Positions 11,401 to 19,705 of a DNA stretch of 64,000 nucleotides are shown piece after piece. The stretch spans positions 1 through 64,000 of the forward strand of contig AXWR01000012.1 of NCBI GenBank assembly GCA_000482765.1, read 5' to 3'. The notes under the pieces are model-generated. The model saw nothing but the letters and a program-made list of their open reading frames with translations, searched no databases and was not told where the DNA came from. This DNA is from Meiothermus taiwanensis DSM 14542. Its GTDB lineage: Bacteria > Deinococcota > Deinococci > Deinococcales > Thermaceae. A program made the translations under genes and the position numbers. Position 1 is the first letter of the stretch. The number at the start of each line of letters is the position of its first letter.

Positions 11401-12176
11401 TCCTGGGCTGGGTTTTTACCCACGGTCTGGGAAGCCCCGCGCTCCTGGAGGAGTGGCGGCTGGGGCGGGTGCTGGAGCAGACCCTGGTCGAGCTGGGCCT
11501 GGATGAGGCCGCCGCCCGCCGTGCGGTGGGCCTCACCCGGCTGCTACTGGCCCAGAGCGGGCTGGCCCTAAAGCCCGCCCGTCTCACCCAGCAGATGCCC
11601 AGGCTGCTGCAAGACCCCGCTGTGCAAAGTTTTTTAGGGGTCAACCGCTTCGAGGGGCAGGTCTACTTCAACCGCGAGGCCCATCAGGCCTGGCTCGAGG
11701 GCCTGGGGAAGCTGGCCCAGGCCCTGTACCGCGCGCAGCGAAAACCCGCCGCCCAGATCCAGAGATTGGGCAAAACCTGGCAAACCCTGCAGCAAAAGCT
11801 CGAGCAGGCCGCCCTGGAATCGGGTTTTACGGTGGACGGGTATCTGAGAGCCATCGCGCAAAAAGCCCGCCCCTCCCGCAAGGCTTCGGTCAAGGTTTCC
11901 TCACCCGCTGCCCAAAGCAGGCCCCAGGACGACCTCGAGCGCATCAAGGGCATCGGCCCCAAAATCGCAGCGGCGCTACAGGCTGCGGGCATCTCCACCT
12001 ACGCCCAGCTGGCAAAAACCAAGAAAGATGCCCTTCGGAAGGCCCTGGCCGCTGCCGGAATAAGGCTGGCCCCCAGCCTGGATACCTGGGCCAGACAGGC
12101 GGCCTACCTGGCGAGGGGCGATACAAAAGGCCTCGCCAGCTACCTGCAACGCAAACGGCCATCAGGTCGGGGGTGA
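8493..12176 (+). CDS. Very large GH13 (alpha-amylase family) enzyme with C-terminal helix-hairpin-helix
   Basis: 1227 aa from a GTG preceded by GGGAGGGAG. Residues 1-310 are an unassigned helical region ending in a Gly-rich linker (GPGGGGGGQ). A GH13-type barrel follows, with region I DLVPNHVG (about 406), region II IIRFDAAM (Asp about 527) and region III LLLAEAFW (Glu about 594). Region IV reads FLNNPDE (about 653-658), where the usual NHD has Pro in place of His but keeps Asp. Residues about 830-1130 are mostly helical, and 1146-1200 form a helix-hairpin-helix repeat (RIKGIGPKIAAALQAAGIST). It probably acts on alpha-glucans or related sugars; specificity is unknown. The last 15 bp overlap the convergent gene. 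GH13 membership is well supported, the reaction is not. Confidence 0.8.
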   Translation: MNGHQTLPGAFEFHVSKSARDYYRFDLSLFSLSGNVILADFEAARRFAEAINARRNPEQAVSPGQVNAMGLIDELLHLIVRQYLEAHPRAMQEALSALRRSLGPHAVEQALRTFAALFPPIRVYRGEIGLEDYLSDTTEGRSNREILLEELLMLWMANANPAFSPLAELFEDEELRRTTAYLPIIQKLEAFFEGQPAFGQTGLSLFKTLRLPALLHPHSLEAQLEFLLQRFGGSLGRFYYRMLVGLDVIREEGRSFAAPVHFDGPGGGGGGQSEMLEIRRLLSEPEPEAFSPDLDWMPRCVLIAKNTYVWLDQLSKKYRREIRTLDQIPEEELAWLQSWGVTGLWLIGLWERSKASARIKQRMGNPEAMASAYALYDYVIAQELGGEEALGVLREKAARYGLRLAADLVPNHVGIDGRWVIEHPDWFIQLPYPPYPSYTFNGPDLSSDERVGIFLEDHYYDKTDAAVVFKWVNRQTGEVRYIYHGNDGTAMPWNDTAQLNYLLPEVREAMIQTILQVARQFPIIRFDAAMTLAKRHIQRLWWPEPGGSPWGASVPSRAAFAMSKEDFDRAMPKEFWREVVDRAAVEAPNTLLLAEAFWMMEGYFVRTLGMHRVYNSAFMNMLRDEKNAEYRQIVKNTLEFEPEILKRFVNFLNNPDEKTALEQFGKGDKYFGVMTLCATLPGLPMLGHGQVEGLSERYGMEYRRAYYHETPDEGLIAYHQQQIFPLLKKRYLFAEVENFVFYDAHTGEAVNEDVFAYSNRAGSERALVVYHNKNAETRVWVRQSVAQSFKTAQGRETRRVGLGQGLQLSYDARTFSIFRDLVTGLEHLHNNQALHEQGLYLELGPYQRRVFLDWREVYDHDGTYARLAQMLSGRGVPSMDEARQELWLGPILQPFRELLSPALFRRLLAAQGRLDGALREEVQEKLLALYRGIEAHTERKPALLAAQQVLDDLAGVLEAGPHTLQSGGALLGWVFTHGLGSPALLEEWRLGRVLEQTLVELGLDEAAARRAVGLTRLLLAQSGLALKPARLTQQMPRLLQDPAVQSFLGVNRFEGQVYFNREAHQAWLEGLGKLAQALYRAQRKPAAQIQRLGKTWQTLQQKLEQAALESGFTVDGYLRAIAQKARPSRKASVKVSSPAAQSRPQDDLERIKGIGPKIAAALQAAGISTYAQLAKTKKDALRKALAAAGIRLAPSLDTWARQAAYLARGDTKGLASYLQRKRPSGRG

Positions 12177-13079
12177 GGTCTGTAATTCGGTAACTTCGGG
12201 CCGCAGGTTGAGCTTTTCGATGTACTCGAGGTAATCGGCCTCGCTCAGGGGATATTTGCCGGCCACCGCCACAATAAAAGCCTCCATCACGTTGGTGCCG
12301 AAGCTGCGGCCCGCCAGGCGGGGGGTGGTGGTGATTAGCTTGGCAATCCCCCGCGCGCGCATGAACTCGAGGTCCTCGGGGGTGGTGGTGTTGGTCAGGA
12401 TGACCTTGCCCTGCATATTGGGCGGCATGAAGCGGCGCATGAAGTGCCAGTCCCCGGCCACCACCTCGGCCCACTCAAAGTAGCGCTGCCGCCAGTCCTG
12501 CACCTCTTTTTCCTGTTTTTCACCGGTGGGATAAAGCCACTGGAAGGGCAGCTGGGTAATGATGGGCAGCAGAATGTAGGCGATTTTTTGCAGCAGCGAG
12601 AGGCGGTAGAGCGGAATGGGCAGCCCCAGCCCAAAGATAAAGTCGCCGTATAAGGCCCTGGCCCCCACGGCATCCAGCGCCTCGGCCAGGCCAAAGCGAT
12701 CGACCGCGCTGGGAATGAGCACCCTTTTCCCCTTCCAGCCGATCTGGGGATCCAGCAGCCGGATGGCGTTGCGCTCGAGGGTGTGCTTGAGCCCCGAGCC
12801 GTCCAGCATGGGGGTTTTCTGGGCCGCCCGGGCCAGGCGGGCCGCATCGCGGAAGGTGTAGCGGCGCCCGCCCGCGTATACGTACAAGTCGGCCCCCCCC
12901 AGCCCAAAGGCGTCTACCTTTCCATCCAGCTCCTTGACCAGCTCGATGGCCTTCTCCCAGCTCCCATCGGTGCCGATGCGCTCGAGTACAAAAGTCTCCC
13001 CCAGGCTCTCCACATACACCTCGGCCCTGGAGTTGCGCCTGGAGGAGCCTATCGAAACACTCACCACGTGCTTGGGCAT
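12162..13079 (-). CDS. Conserved protein of unknown function (sometimes labelled quinate 5-dehydrogenase)
   Basis: 305 aa. Begins MPKHVVSVSIGSSRRNSRAE; further landmarks are GLGGADLYVYAGGRRY, DGSGLKHTLERNA, RVLIPSAVDRFGLAEAL and KVILTNTTTPEDLEFMRARG. Close relatives occur in Thermales and some Firmicutes, and I recall the automatic name quinate 5-dehydrogenase for them, but I see no clear Rossmann GxGxxG that would justify it. The ATG at 13079 is preferred over an in-frame GTG at 13085 because GAGGG lies just ahead. The 3' end overlaps the GH13 gene by 15 bp (convergent). Confidence 0.6.
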   Translation of the reverse strand: MPKHVVSVSIGSSRRNSRAEVYVESLGETFVLERIGTDGSWEKAIELVKELDGKVDAFGLGGADLYVYAGGRRYTFRDAARLARAAQKTPMLDGSGLKHTLERNAIRLLDPQIGWKGKRVLIPSAVDRFGLAEALDAVGARALYGDFIFGLGLPIPLYRLSLLQKIAYILLPIITQLPFQWLYPTGEKQEKEVQDWRQRYFEWAEVVAGDWHFMRRFMPPNMQGKVILTNTTTPEDLEFMRARGIAKLITTTPRLAGRSFGTNVMEAFIVAVAGKYPLSEADYLEYIEKLNLRPEVTELQTSPPT

Positions 13080-13119
13080 GCTCACCCTCTACTATCGCAG
13101 TACCAAACGCATCCGCTGT

Positions 13120-13311
13120 TCACGGCGCAGCCACCAGCCGAATCAGGCCCACCAGCCCCAAGCCCACCGCCAGGGCCCATAAAATCTGCGCGGTGCGCTT
13201 GCTGGCCGCGCCCTGGGCGGCCAGAACCCAGACCAGCAAACCCAGCAGAAGAGCTCCCAGGGCCAGGGTAAAAAGCAGCGCGGGCAGGTTGGAAAGAACC
13301 GTCTGAACCAT
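13120..13311 (-). CDS. Small two-helix membrane protein, unknown
   Basis: 63 aa with two hydrophobic segments: about residues 10-32 (LLFTLALGALLLGLLVWVL) and 42-60 (ILWALAVGLGLVGLIRLV), joined by a short basic loop with AASKRTAQ. It lies immediately after transketolase on the same strand (stop and start adjoin at 13311/13312), so it is probably co-transcribed. No family recognised. It is short, so the call rests on the clean TM pattern and tight spacing. Confidence 0.6.
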   Translation of the reverse strand: MVQTVLSNLPALLFTLALGALLLGLLVWVLAAQGAASKRTAQILWALAVGLGLVGLIRLVAAP

Positions 13312-15273
13312 TCAAACCCCCAACAGGGACCTCACTTCGGCGGCCACCCGCTCCTTGGTGAAGCCCAGCTTGCTGTACACATCGGCGTAGGGGGCGCTGG
13401 CGCCAAAGCGCTCGAGGCCCACCGCTTTGTGAGCGTAGCGTTCCCAGCCCAGGGTGGTGCCGGCCTCGAGGGCCAGGGTAGGCAGGCTTTTGGGCAGGAT
13501 GGCCTGGCGGTAGTCCTCGCCCTGGGCCTCGAAGGCCTCCCAGCAGGGCAGCGAGACCACCCGCACCGCCATCCCCTCGGCGGCCAGCAGCTGCTGGGCC
13601 TCCAGGGCCAGGGCCACCTCCGAGCCGGTCGCCACAATGGCCGCTTGGGGGTTTGGCACCTCAGAGAGGATGTAGCCCCCGCGCTCCACCCCTTCGGGGC
13701 GCACCCCGGCCAGCACCGGCAAAGCCTGGCGGGTCAGGATCAGGGCGGTGGGGCCGTCGGTACGCTGTAGGGCCAGCTTCCAGGCCGCCGCGGTCTCGTT
13801 GGCGTCGGCGGGGCGGATTACCCACAGGTTGGGGATGGCCCGCAGGCTCATCAGGTGCTCGATGGGCTGGTGGGTGGGGCCGTCCTCCCCTACCGCAATC
13901 GAGTCGTGGGTGAAAACAAAAACCGTGGGGGTGCCCATCAGGGCCGCCATGCGGATGGCCGGGCGCATGTAGTCCGAGAAGACCAGAAAAGTGCCCCCAT
14001 ACGGGCGCAGCGCACCGCTCAGGGCAATACCATTCATGGCCGCACCCATGGCGTGCTCCCGCACCCCGTAGCGGATGTACCGCCCGGCGGGGTTTTCGGG
14101 GCCAAAGTCGGTCATGTCGGGGGTGCGGGTGTTGTTGGAGGGGGTCAGGTCGGCAGAGCCGCCCACCAGCTCGGGCAGCACCGGAACCAGCTTTTCCAGC
14201 ACCTTACCCGAGGCCGCACGGGTAGCCAGCTTCTCTCCAGGACTAAAGCTGGGCAGGTGGCTTTCCCAGCCCTGCGGGAGCTCGCGGCGCAGGCGACGCT
14301 GGAACTCGGCGGCTTTTTCGGGGTGGGAGTTTGCAAAAGCCGCAAATTTCTCCTGCCACTCGGCCTGGGCTTGCTGGCCCCGCGCAATGGCCTGCCGGTA
14401 GTGGGCATACACCTCCTGCGGGATTTCAAAAGGCGGATACGGCCAGCCCAGGGCCTGCCGCGTAGCTGCCACCTTCTCGGGTCCCATGGCATCGGAGTGG
14501 GCTTTGTGGTGGCCTGCCAGGGGCGAGCCAAAGCCGATGATCGAGCGCACCGAGATCAGGCTGGGGCGGGGGTCGGCCTGGGCTTCGCGCAGGGCGGCCC
14601 GGATGGCCTCGAGGTCTTCCCCGTGCACCCCCGGCACCACGTGCCAGCCGTAGGCCTCGTAACGCTTCAGGCGATCCTCGGTAAAGGCCAGCGCGGTGCT
14701 GCCGTCAATGGAGATCTCGTTGTCGTCGTAGAGCACAATCAGCTTACCCAGCCGCAGGTGCCCGGCCAGCGAGGAGGCCTCGGCGCTCACCCCTTCCATC
14801 AGGTCACCGTCCGAGGCGATGACGTAGGTGTAGTGTGCGGCGATTTCGCCGAACTCGGCCACCAGCTTGCGCTCGGCAATGGCCATGCCCACCGCGGTCG
14901 AGATGCCCTGCCCCAGGGGCCCGGTGGTCACCTCGACGCCGGGGGTGTGGCCGTACTCGGGGTGCCCGGGGGTCTTGGAACCCCACTGGCGGAAGCGTTT
15001 GAGTTCTTCGATGGGCAGGTCGTAGCCGGTCAGGTGCAGCAGGGCATAGAGCAGCATCGAACCATGCCCCGCCGAGAGCACAAAGCGGTCTCGAGCCGGC
15101 CAGTTGGGGTCTTTGGGGTTGTGCTTCAAGAACTCCGTCCACAGCACATACGCCGCCGGGGCCATGCCCATCGGCATCCCAGGGTGGCCCGACCTGGCCT
15201 GCTCGACTGCATCCAGCGCCAGCATGCGAATGGCATCAATGGAGGTTTTTGCAATGGGGGGCGTCTCGGTCAT
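13312..15273 (-). CDS. tkt: Transketolase
   Basis: 653 aa, family length. A thiamine-diphosphate enzyme that moves two-carbon ketol units in the pentose phosphate pathway. The N-terminal half has [28 protein letters not shown] and the ThDP/Mg motif SDGDLMEG followed by YDDNEIS. The middle pyrimidine-binding domain contains [10 protein letters not shown] and [19 protein letters not shown]. The ATG at 15273 is chosen because a -10 hexamer TATGAT lies 8 bp upstream, predicting a leaderless transcript; an in-frame TTG at 15282 would fall inside that hexamer. Confidence 0.96.
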   Translation of the reverse strand: MTETPPIAKTSIDAIRMLALDAVEQARSGHPGMPMGMAPAAYVLWTEFLKHNPKDPNWPARDRFVLSAGHGSMLLYALLHLTGYDLPIEELKRFRQWGSKTPGHPEYGHTPGVEVTTGPLGQGISTAVGMAIAERKLVAEFGEIAAHYTYVIASDGDLMEGVSAEASSLAGHLRLGKLIVLYDDNEISIDGSTALAFTEDRLKRYEAYGWHVVPGVHGEDLEAIRAALREAQADPRPSLISVRSIIGFGSPLAGHHKAHSDAMGPEKVAATRQALGWPYPPFEIPQEVYAHYRQAIARGQQAQAEWQEKFAAFANSHPEKAAEFQRRLRRELPQGWESHLPSFSPGEKLATRAASGKVLEKLVPVLPELVGGSADLTPSNNTRTPDMTDFGPENPAGRYIRYGVREHAMGAAMNGIALSGALRPYGGTFLVFSDYMRPAIRMAALMGTPTVFVFTHDSIAVGEDGPTHQPIEHLMSLRAIPNLWVIRPADANETAAAWKLALQRTDGPTALILTRQALPVLAGVRPEGVERGGYILSEVPNPQAAIVATGSEVALALEAQQLLAAEGMAVRVVSLPCWEAFEAQGEDYRQAILPKSLPTLALEAGTTLGWERYAHKAVGLERFGASAPYADVYSKLGFTKERVAAEVRSLLGV

Positions 15274-15281
15274 ACCCCGCA

Positions 15282-15287
15282 ATCATA
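15282..15287 (-). promoter_or_regulatory. -10 element of leaderless tkt promoter
   Basis: TATGAT on the minus strand ends 8 bp before the ATG at 15273, so transcription should begin at or next to the start codon. No strong -35 is visible. Confidence 0.5.
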
Positions 15288-15391
15288 CCGTTTTTAGGTT
15301 CCTTATTACCGAATAGGGGCGCTCGAGCCTAATGAATGTGATGAACTTTCAAGCCCAGAGTAAACAAACGCTGTTGGGGACATTCTTCCCT

Positions 15392-15440
15392 AGGACACAT
15401 GTCCTCTAACCAAGTTCTTAGACTTCCCCAAAGGGGGAAG
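15392..15440 (+). promoter_or_regulatory. Inverted repeat and ribosome-site hairpin before the ba3 oxidase operon
   Basis: An inverted repeat AGGACA-CA-TGTCCT (15392-15405) is a candidate operator. Then CTTCCCC (15423-15429) can pair with GGGGAAG (15434-15440) across a short loop. The right arm of that hairpin is the presumed ribosome-binding sequence, 7 nt before the ATG at 15448, so the stem could gate translation of the first oxidase gene. No regulator is identified. Confidence 0.4.
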
Positions 15441-15447
15441 CAGTCCT

Positions 15448-15561
15448 ATGGAAGAAAAAGAGCAACGACCCATTGGAGCTTTGCTGGTTGTCGGTGTGGT
15501 CACGGTTTTTATCCTGGCCTTTTGGTTCTTCCACTTCTTTATGCACCTAGCAAGGGGGTAG
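15448..15561 (+). CDS. cbaD: Cytochrome c oxidase ba3-type, subunit IIa (37 aa)
   Basis: A 37-residue protein that is easily missed. It begins MEEKEQRPIGALLVVGVVT, has one hydrophobic helix (about residues 10-33) and ends HLARG. Thermus ba3 oxidase has a 34-residue subunit IIa of the same design, starting MEEKPKGAL and ending in ARG. It is a single transmembrane helix packed against subunits I and II. The ATG follows GGGGGAAG, and the stop lies 3 bp before the subunit II start, so it is the first gene of the oxidase operon. Family length and position match well; confidence is high despite the size. Confidence 0.9.
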   Translation: MEEKEQRPIGALLVVGVVTVFILAFWFFHFFMHLARG

Positions 15562-15564
15562 GGT

Positions 15565-16047
15565 ATGGAACACCAGGAGTACATCATCGAACGCTACGAA
15601 CGAGCCTGGATCTTCTTCGGCCTGGCTATGATTACGGTTTTTATCATCCTGGTGGGCTATTTGATGCTCACCATGGGCAACACCAACCCGGTGGGGGCAG
15701 GTCGCATCGACGCCACCAAGGTGCGCATCGAGGGAGACTTTGCCAACCCGCGGGTTGAACAGGTTGGCAATGAGTACGTGGCCTATGTGCAGGCCTTTGC
15801 CTTCGGCTACCTGCCGGCAGAGATGCGGTTCAAGGTGGGCAGGAAAGTCACCTTTTACATCACCTCGCCGGATGTGCAGCACAGCTTCCACGTGCACAAC
15901 ACCAACATCAACGTACAGGTGATACCGGGGGAAATTGCCAAGGTCAGCTACACCTTCACCCGGCCCGGCGAGTACCCCATCATCTGCAACGAATACTGCG
16001 GAATCGGCCACGCCAACATGATCAACAAGCTCATTGTGGAGCCGTAA
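15565..16047 (+). CDS. cbaB: Cytochrome c oxidase ba3-type, subunit II (CuA)
   Basis: 160 aa. One N-terminal transmembrane helix (about residues 14-38) anchors a periplasmic cupredoxin domain. The CuA ligands are visible: His in SPDVQHSFHVHNTNINVQ and the loop CNEYCGIGHANM with two Cys, His and Met. It accepts electrons from cytochrome c and passes them to subunit I. Second gene of the operon; GGGTAGGGT precedes its ATG and subunit I follows 12 bp after its stop. The short length, without a long C-terminal extension, is typical of B-family (ba3) oxidases. Confidence 0.96.
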   Translation: MEHQEYIIERYERAWIFFGLAMITVFIILVGYLMLTMGNTNPVGAGRIDATKVRIEGDFANPRVEQVGNEYVAYVQAFAFGYLPAEMRFKVGRKVTFYITSPDVQHSFHVHNTNINVQVIPGEIAKVSYTFTRPGEYPIICNEYCGIGHANMINKLIVEP

Positions 16048-16059
16048 AAGGAGTGCTCA

Positions 16060-17742
16060 ATGGCGGTCAAAACCCTGTTCAACTACGATGTCTACGCATC
16101 TGCACCGGAAAAGAAATACGCCTTATACATGATGATGCTGGGCTTCGCGGCCCTGGCCCTGGGCACGTTTTTTGGCCCCTTCCAGGCCATGAACTATGGC
16201 GGTCTGGATCTCTACCCCCTGCTCAAGCCGGTTTTCCAGAACTACTACCAGGGCCTGACCCTCCACGGGGTGCTCAATGCCATTGTGTTCACCCAGCTTT
16301 TCGCTCAGACCATCATGGTCTACCTGCCGGCGCGGGAACTGGGTCTGCGGCCCAATATGACCCTGGCCTGGGTCTCGTTCTGGATGGCGCTGGGTGGGCT
16401 GCTCCTGGCCGCCGTGCCCCTGCTGCTTAACGAAGCCTCGGTGCTTTACACTTTTTATGCTCCTCTCCAGGCGCACTGGGCCTTCTATCTGGGCGCGGCT
16501 ATTTTTGTGCTCTCCAGCTACCTGAGCATCTACCTGGTGCTGGATATGTGGGCCCGCTGGCGCAAGGCCAATCCGGGCAAAATCACCCCCCTGGCCACCT
16601 TCATGGCCGTTACCTTCTGGCTGATGTGGTTCCTGGCCAGCCTGGGGCTGGTGGTGGAGGCGCTGTTTCTGATCGCCTGGTCGTTTGGCTGGATCGCCGG
16701 TGTAGACCCGCTCTTGATGCGCACCCTGTTCTGGTACACCGGCCACCCCATCGTCTACTTCTGGCTGCTACCGGCCTATACCCTGGCCTATCTCACCCTG
16801 CCCAGGCTGGCCGGGGGCAAGCTGGTCTCCGACCCCCTGGCCAGGCTGGTCTTCCTCCTCTTCCTGCTGTTCTCGGTGCCGGTGGGCTTCCACCACCAGT
16901 TCGCCGACCCTGGCATCGCCCCTTATTGGAAGATGATCCACACCGTCCTGACCATGATGGTCGCGGTGCCCAGCCTGATCACCGCCTTTACCATCGCGGC
17001 TTCGCTCGAGGTTGCAGGCCGGGCCAATGGCGGTAAGGGCTTGCTGGGCTGGATTGGAGCCCTACCCTGGAACAACCCTACCGTGCTGGCCTTCTTGCTG
17101 GGCTTCCTGGCTTTCATCCCTGGCGGGGCCGGCGGTATGGTCAACGCCAGCTTCAACCTCAACCAAAACGTGCACAACACCGTCTGGATCCCAGGCCACT
17201 TTCACCTGCAAGTAGGCACCCTGGTGACCATGGCCGCCATGGGCACGGCCTTTTGGCTGATTCCCCACCTCACCGGCAAACCCCTCGTCGCCCGCGGAAT
17301 GGCCGTGGCCTCGCAATGGCTGTGGTTCCTGGGCATGTTCATCATGACCTTTGCCCTGCACTGGATGGGCTTCCTCTATGCCATTCCCCGCCGCGCGCAT
17401 ATCTCCGGCAGTCCCATCGCCATGGAGGCCTATAAAGAAAGCGCGGCCTGGATGGCGCTGAACATCGTCTCAGGGGTTATCCTGTTCATCGCGGCCTTCC
17501 TATTCTTTTACGTGATTTTCGCCACAGCCCTGCAAAACCGCCGCGAGCCCGGCCAGGTGCTCGCCGAGGTGCCCTTCACCGAGGCAATCTCCAAGCCCCA
17601 GGGCAGCAGGCTGGCCCAGCTCACCGAGCGGGTCTGGTTCTGGTTCGGTATCGCAGTGGTGTTGGTGGTGCTGGCCTATGGCCCGGTGCTCTTCCAGATG
17701 TTCAGCAACATGAATCCCGTTCCAGGTCAGCGGCTCTGGTAG
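16060..17742 (+). CDS. cbaA: Cytochrome c oxidase ba3-type, subunit I
   Basis: 560 aa polytopic protein, the haem-copper oxygen-reducing and proton-pumping subunit. Ligands are visible: low-spin haem His in LTLHGVLNAIVF, the CuB His and cross-linked Tyr in TGHPIVYFW, the CuB His pair in GFHHQFADP, and IPGHFHLQVG with both haem histidines. The YTGHPIVYFW pattern and the tiny subunit IIa place it in the B family (Thermus ba3-like), which works at low oxygen. Last gene of the operon, followed by a strong terminator. Confidence 0.97.
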   Translation: MAVKTLFNYDVYASAPEKKYALYMMMLGFAALALGTFFGPFQAMNYGGLDLYPLLKPVFQNYYQGLTLHGVLNAIVFTQLFAQTIMVYLPARELGLRPNMTLAWVSFWMALGGLLLAAVPLLLNEASVLYTFYAPLQAHWAFYLGAAIFVLSSYLSIYLVLDMWARWRKANPGKITPLATFMAVTFWLMWFLASLGLVVEALFLIAWSFGWIAGVDPLLMRTLFWYTGHPIVYFWLLPAYTLAYLTLPRLAGGKLVSDPLARLVFLLFLLFSVPVGFHHQFADPGIAPYWKMIHTVLTMMVAVPSLITAFTIAASLEVAGRANGGKGLLGWIGALPWNNPTVLAFLLGFLAFIPGGAGGMVNASFNLNQNVHNTVWIPGHFHLQVGTLVTMAAMGTAFWLIPHLTGKPLVARGMAVASQWLWFLGMFIMTFALHWMGFLYAIPRRAHISGSPIAMEAYKESAAWMALNIVSGVILFIAAFLFFYVIFATALQNRREPGQVLAEVPFTEAISKPQGSRLAQLTERVWFWFGIAVVLVVLAYGPVLFQMFSNMNPVPGQRLW

Positions 17743-17756
17743 CTTCCCCCCTTCAG

Positions 17757-17790
17757 AAGAATGCCCCTGGACAAGCCCAGGGGCATTCTT
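17757..17790 (+). terminator. Terminator of the ba3 oxidase operon
   Basis: A 14-bp perfect stem, AAGAATGCCCCTGG (17757-17770) with CCAGGGGCATTCTT (17777-17790), and a 6-nt loop. It ends in TT and not in a long T-run, but the stem is very stable. Confidence 0.8.
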
Positions 17791-17824
17791 CGGTTATCTG
17801 CGAGTTGGGCATAGAGTGGAACTG

Positions 17825-18982
17825 ATGAAGAAGCTACCCCCGGCTATATATGTTCTGGGTGCTGTAAGTTTTTTTACGGACATCGCCTCCGAGATGGTTT
17901 ACCCGCTGCTCCCGCTGTTTCTGACCGGGGCGCTGGGGGCCTCCACCACGGTGGTGGGGTTGGTGGAGGGCATCGCCGAAGCCACGGCCAGCCTGTTCAA
18001 GGTGGTAGGGGGGCGCATCTCCGACCGCATGGCTGCCAGGAAGCCACTTATTCTTTTGGGCTACGGCTTCCCGGCCCTGCTGCGGCCCATACTGGCCCTG
18101 GCAGCAGCGCCCTGGCAGGTGCTGGCTTACCGCTTTTTGGATCGGGTGGGCAAAGGGCTTCGCACGGCCCCCAGAGATGCCCTGATCGCAGAAGCGGTAG
18201 GCCAGGACAGCTATGGGCGGGCCTACGGCTTTCACCGTGCCATGGACAGCCTGGGGGCCACCATTGGGCCGCTGCTGGCCTTTTTGCTTCTACCATTGCT
18301 CGACTTCAGGGGGGTTTTCTGGGTATCGGCCATCCCGGCTCTTTTGGCCACCCTGGTCATTCTGCTTTTTTTGCGAGAGAAGCGAGGCCCGGCCCGGCCC
18401 CTTCCGCCCCTTCGACTATCGGCTTTTTCCCTTCAATATCGCTGGTTCTTGCTGGTAACCGGCGTGGCTACACTGGGGCTGTCATCCAATGCGTTCTTGA
18501 TTCTGCGCCTGAGCGACCTGGGGCTGAGCGCAGCCCAGGCCACCCTGGTCTACACCACCTATAACCTGCTCTATGCCCTAATGGCCTATCCCTTAGGCTC
18601 ACTGGCCGACCGGGTAGGGGCTAAAACCCTGGTAATGCTGGGATTTGTCACCTACGCCCTGGTGTACCTGGGGTTCGGGCTTTGCAGTGCTGGCTGGCAG
18701 GGCATTGTTTTGTTCTTGCTTTATGCCCTGTACAGTGCGGCCTTTGAAGGCAGCAGCCGGGCTTATCTGGCCCAGATTATCCCTGCCACCGAAAAAGCCA
18801 GCGCCATTGGGCTTTATCACACCCTGGTAGGTCTGCTCCTGTTGCCGGCCAGCGCCCTGTTTGGTGCTTTGTGGCAGCATTTCGGTTCCAGTGTGGCTTT
18901 TTGTACCGCGGCCACCCTCTCCGCCATCGCCCTGGTTCTGTTTTGGCTTGACCCCACGTCCAGGCACCGTTATACTTCTTAG
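17825..18982 (+). CDS. MFS transporter
   Basis: About 385 aa with roughly 12 hydrophobic segments in two halves. The first half contains [10 protein letters not shown] and the loop [15 protein letters not shown], the MFS motif A position between helices 2 and 3, plus [18 protein letters not shown]. The second half repeats the pattern with [17 protein letters not shown]. Proteins of this type (GlpT/Fsr-like drug or metabolite exporters) use proton motive force; the substrate is unknown. The ATG at 17825 is favoured over a GTG at 17816 because TAGAGT (17812-17817) sits 7 bp upstream of it, indicating a leaderless start. Monocistronic; the rpsO promoter lies inside its 3' end. Confidence 0.85.
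   Translation: MKKLPPAIYVLGAVSFFTDIASEMVYPLLPLFLTGALGASTTVVGLVEGIAEATASLFKVVGGRISDRMAARKPLILLGYGFPALLRPILALAAAPWQVLAYRFLDRVGKGLRTAPRDALIAEAVGQDSYGRAYGFHRAMDSLGATIGPLLAFLLLPLLDFRGVFWVSAIPALLATLVILLFLREKRGPARPLPPLRLSAFSLQYRWFLLVTGVATLGLSSNAFLILRLSDLGLSAAQATLVYTTYNLLYALMAYPLGSLADRVGAKTLVMLGFVTYALVYLGFGLCSAGWQGIVLFLLYALYSAAFEGSSRAYLAQIIPATEKASAIGLYHTLVGLLLLPASALFGALWQHFGSSVAFCTAATLSAIALVLFWLDPTSRHRYTS
18948..18976 (+). promoter_or_regulatory. rpsO promoter inside the MFS gene 3' end
   Basis: TTGACC (18948-18953) and TATACT (18971-18976) with a 17-bp spacer, one of the best promoters in the window. It gives rpsO a leader of about 70 nt, long enough for the S15 autoregulatory structure known in other bacteria, though I could not fold it reliably. 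Confidence 0.7.
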
Positions 18983-19050
18983 CTGGCCTCTCATGGGCCA
19001 TGAGGAAGCCCCGGTCAACCGACTGCGGCTCACCCGACGAGGAGATACAG

Positions 19051-19320
19051 ATGCCATTTACGAGAGAAGAAAAAGCGAGCGTTATCGAAAAGCATGCCCA
19101 CAAGCCCGGTGATACCGGTTCAACCGAGGTGCAGGTGGCCCTGCTCACCGAACGTATCAACCGCCTGTCAGCCCATCTTACGGCCAACAAGAAGGACATG
19201 GCGGCCAAACGGGGCCTGCTGGGCTTGGTAGGTCAGCGTAAGCGGCTCTTGAGCTACCTGGAAAATAAAGATGAGGCCCGCTACAAGGCCCTGATTGAAA
19301 AGCTTGGATTGCGCAAATAA
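19051..19320 (+). CDS. rpsO: 30S ribosomal protein S15
   Basis: 89 aa, exactly the family size. Begins [20 protein letters not shown] and contains [19 protein letters not shown] and [11 protein letters not shown]-like residues ([19 protein letters not shown]). It binds the central domain of 16S rRNA early in assembly. The ATG at 19051 is used because CGAGGAG lies 10 bp upstream; the frame is open further upstream but the extra residues are not S15. As in many bacteria it lies just upstream of pnp. Confidence 0.97.
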   Translation: MPFTREEKASVIEKHAHKPGDTGSTEVQVALLTERINRLSAHLTANKKDMAAKRGLLGLVGQRKRLLSYLENKDEARYKALIEKLGLRK

Positions 19321-19344
19321 AAAAACTCCGGGGGCAACCCCGGA
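19319..19344 (-). terminator. Hairpin after rpsO, terminator-like only in the antisense direction
   Basis: TCCGGGG (19327-19333) and CCCCGGA (19338-19344) form a 7-bp stem capped by GCAA, a GNRA tetraloop. An A-run at 19319-19325 precedes it, so only the minus strand has stem followed by T-run. In the rpsO direction it is a stable hairpin without a T-run, perhaps a processing site or 3' end protector. Confidence 0.5.
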
Positions 19345-19705
19345 CATTCTCTATCGTGTACAATAGGCATGACTCGGTAGGCGGGGCCGGGGTTTGGCTC
19401 CGCCAAAACCTTAAGGTGTGCTCTATTTTGTGCACAATTGCCCGCCCAATGCTCCGTGTATGTCCCAACCCATACCCTGCCGAAGCCATCCCCCAACCAT
19501 GCGGTACCCCACCCCTTTCTTGCGGCAGAGTACTCCAACCATGGGTGCGGTTCTCGGTCTAGCAAGAAGGTTTGCAGGGTGTGTTGAGTACATTCCCCGG
19601 CATACCCCTCAACGGTTATTTGCCTTTTTCGCAGACCGTAGTGGTGCGGGTTGAAACTGTCTCTGAGCGCACCCAGCGCTATAACTGGGTTTTTAGGGAG
19701 CAGAT
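19345..19705 (+). other. Gene-free stretch between rpsO and pnp
   Basis: 361 bp with no credible gene. It contains TACAAT (19359-19364) immediately before a four-codon ATG frame, and an imperfect 9-bp hairpin near 19380-19405 (GGCGGGGCC with GGCTCCGCC). It probably holds the pnp 5' leader; pnp leaders are structured and autoregulated in enteric bacteria, but nothing here proves the same mechanism. Confidence 0.4.
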
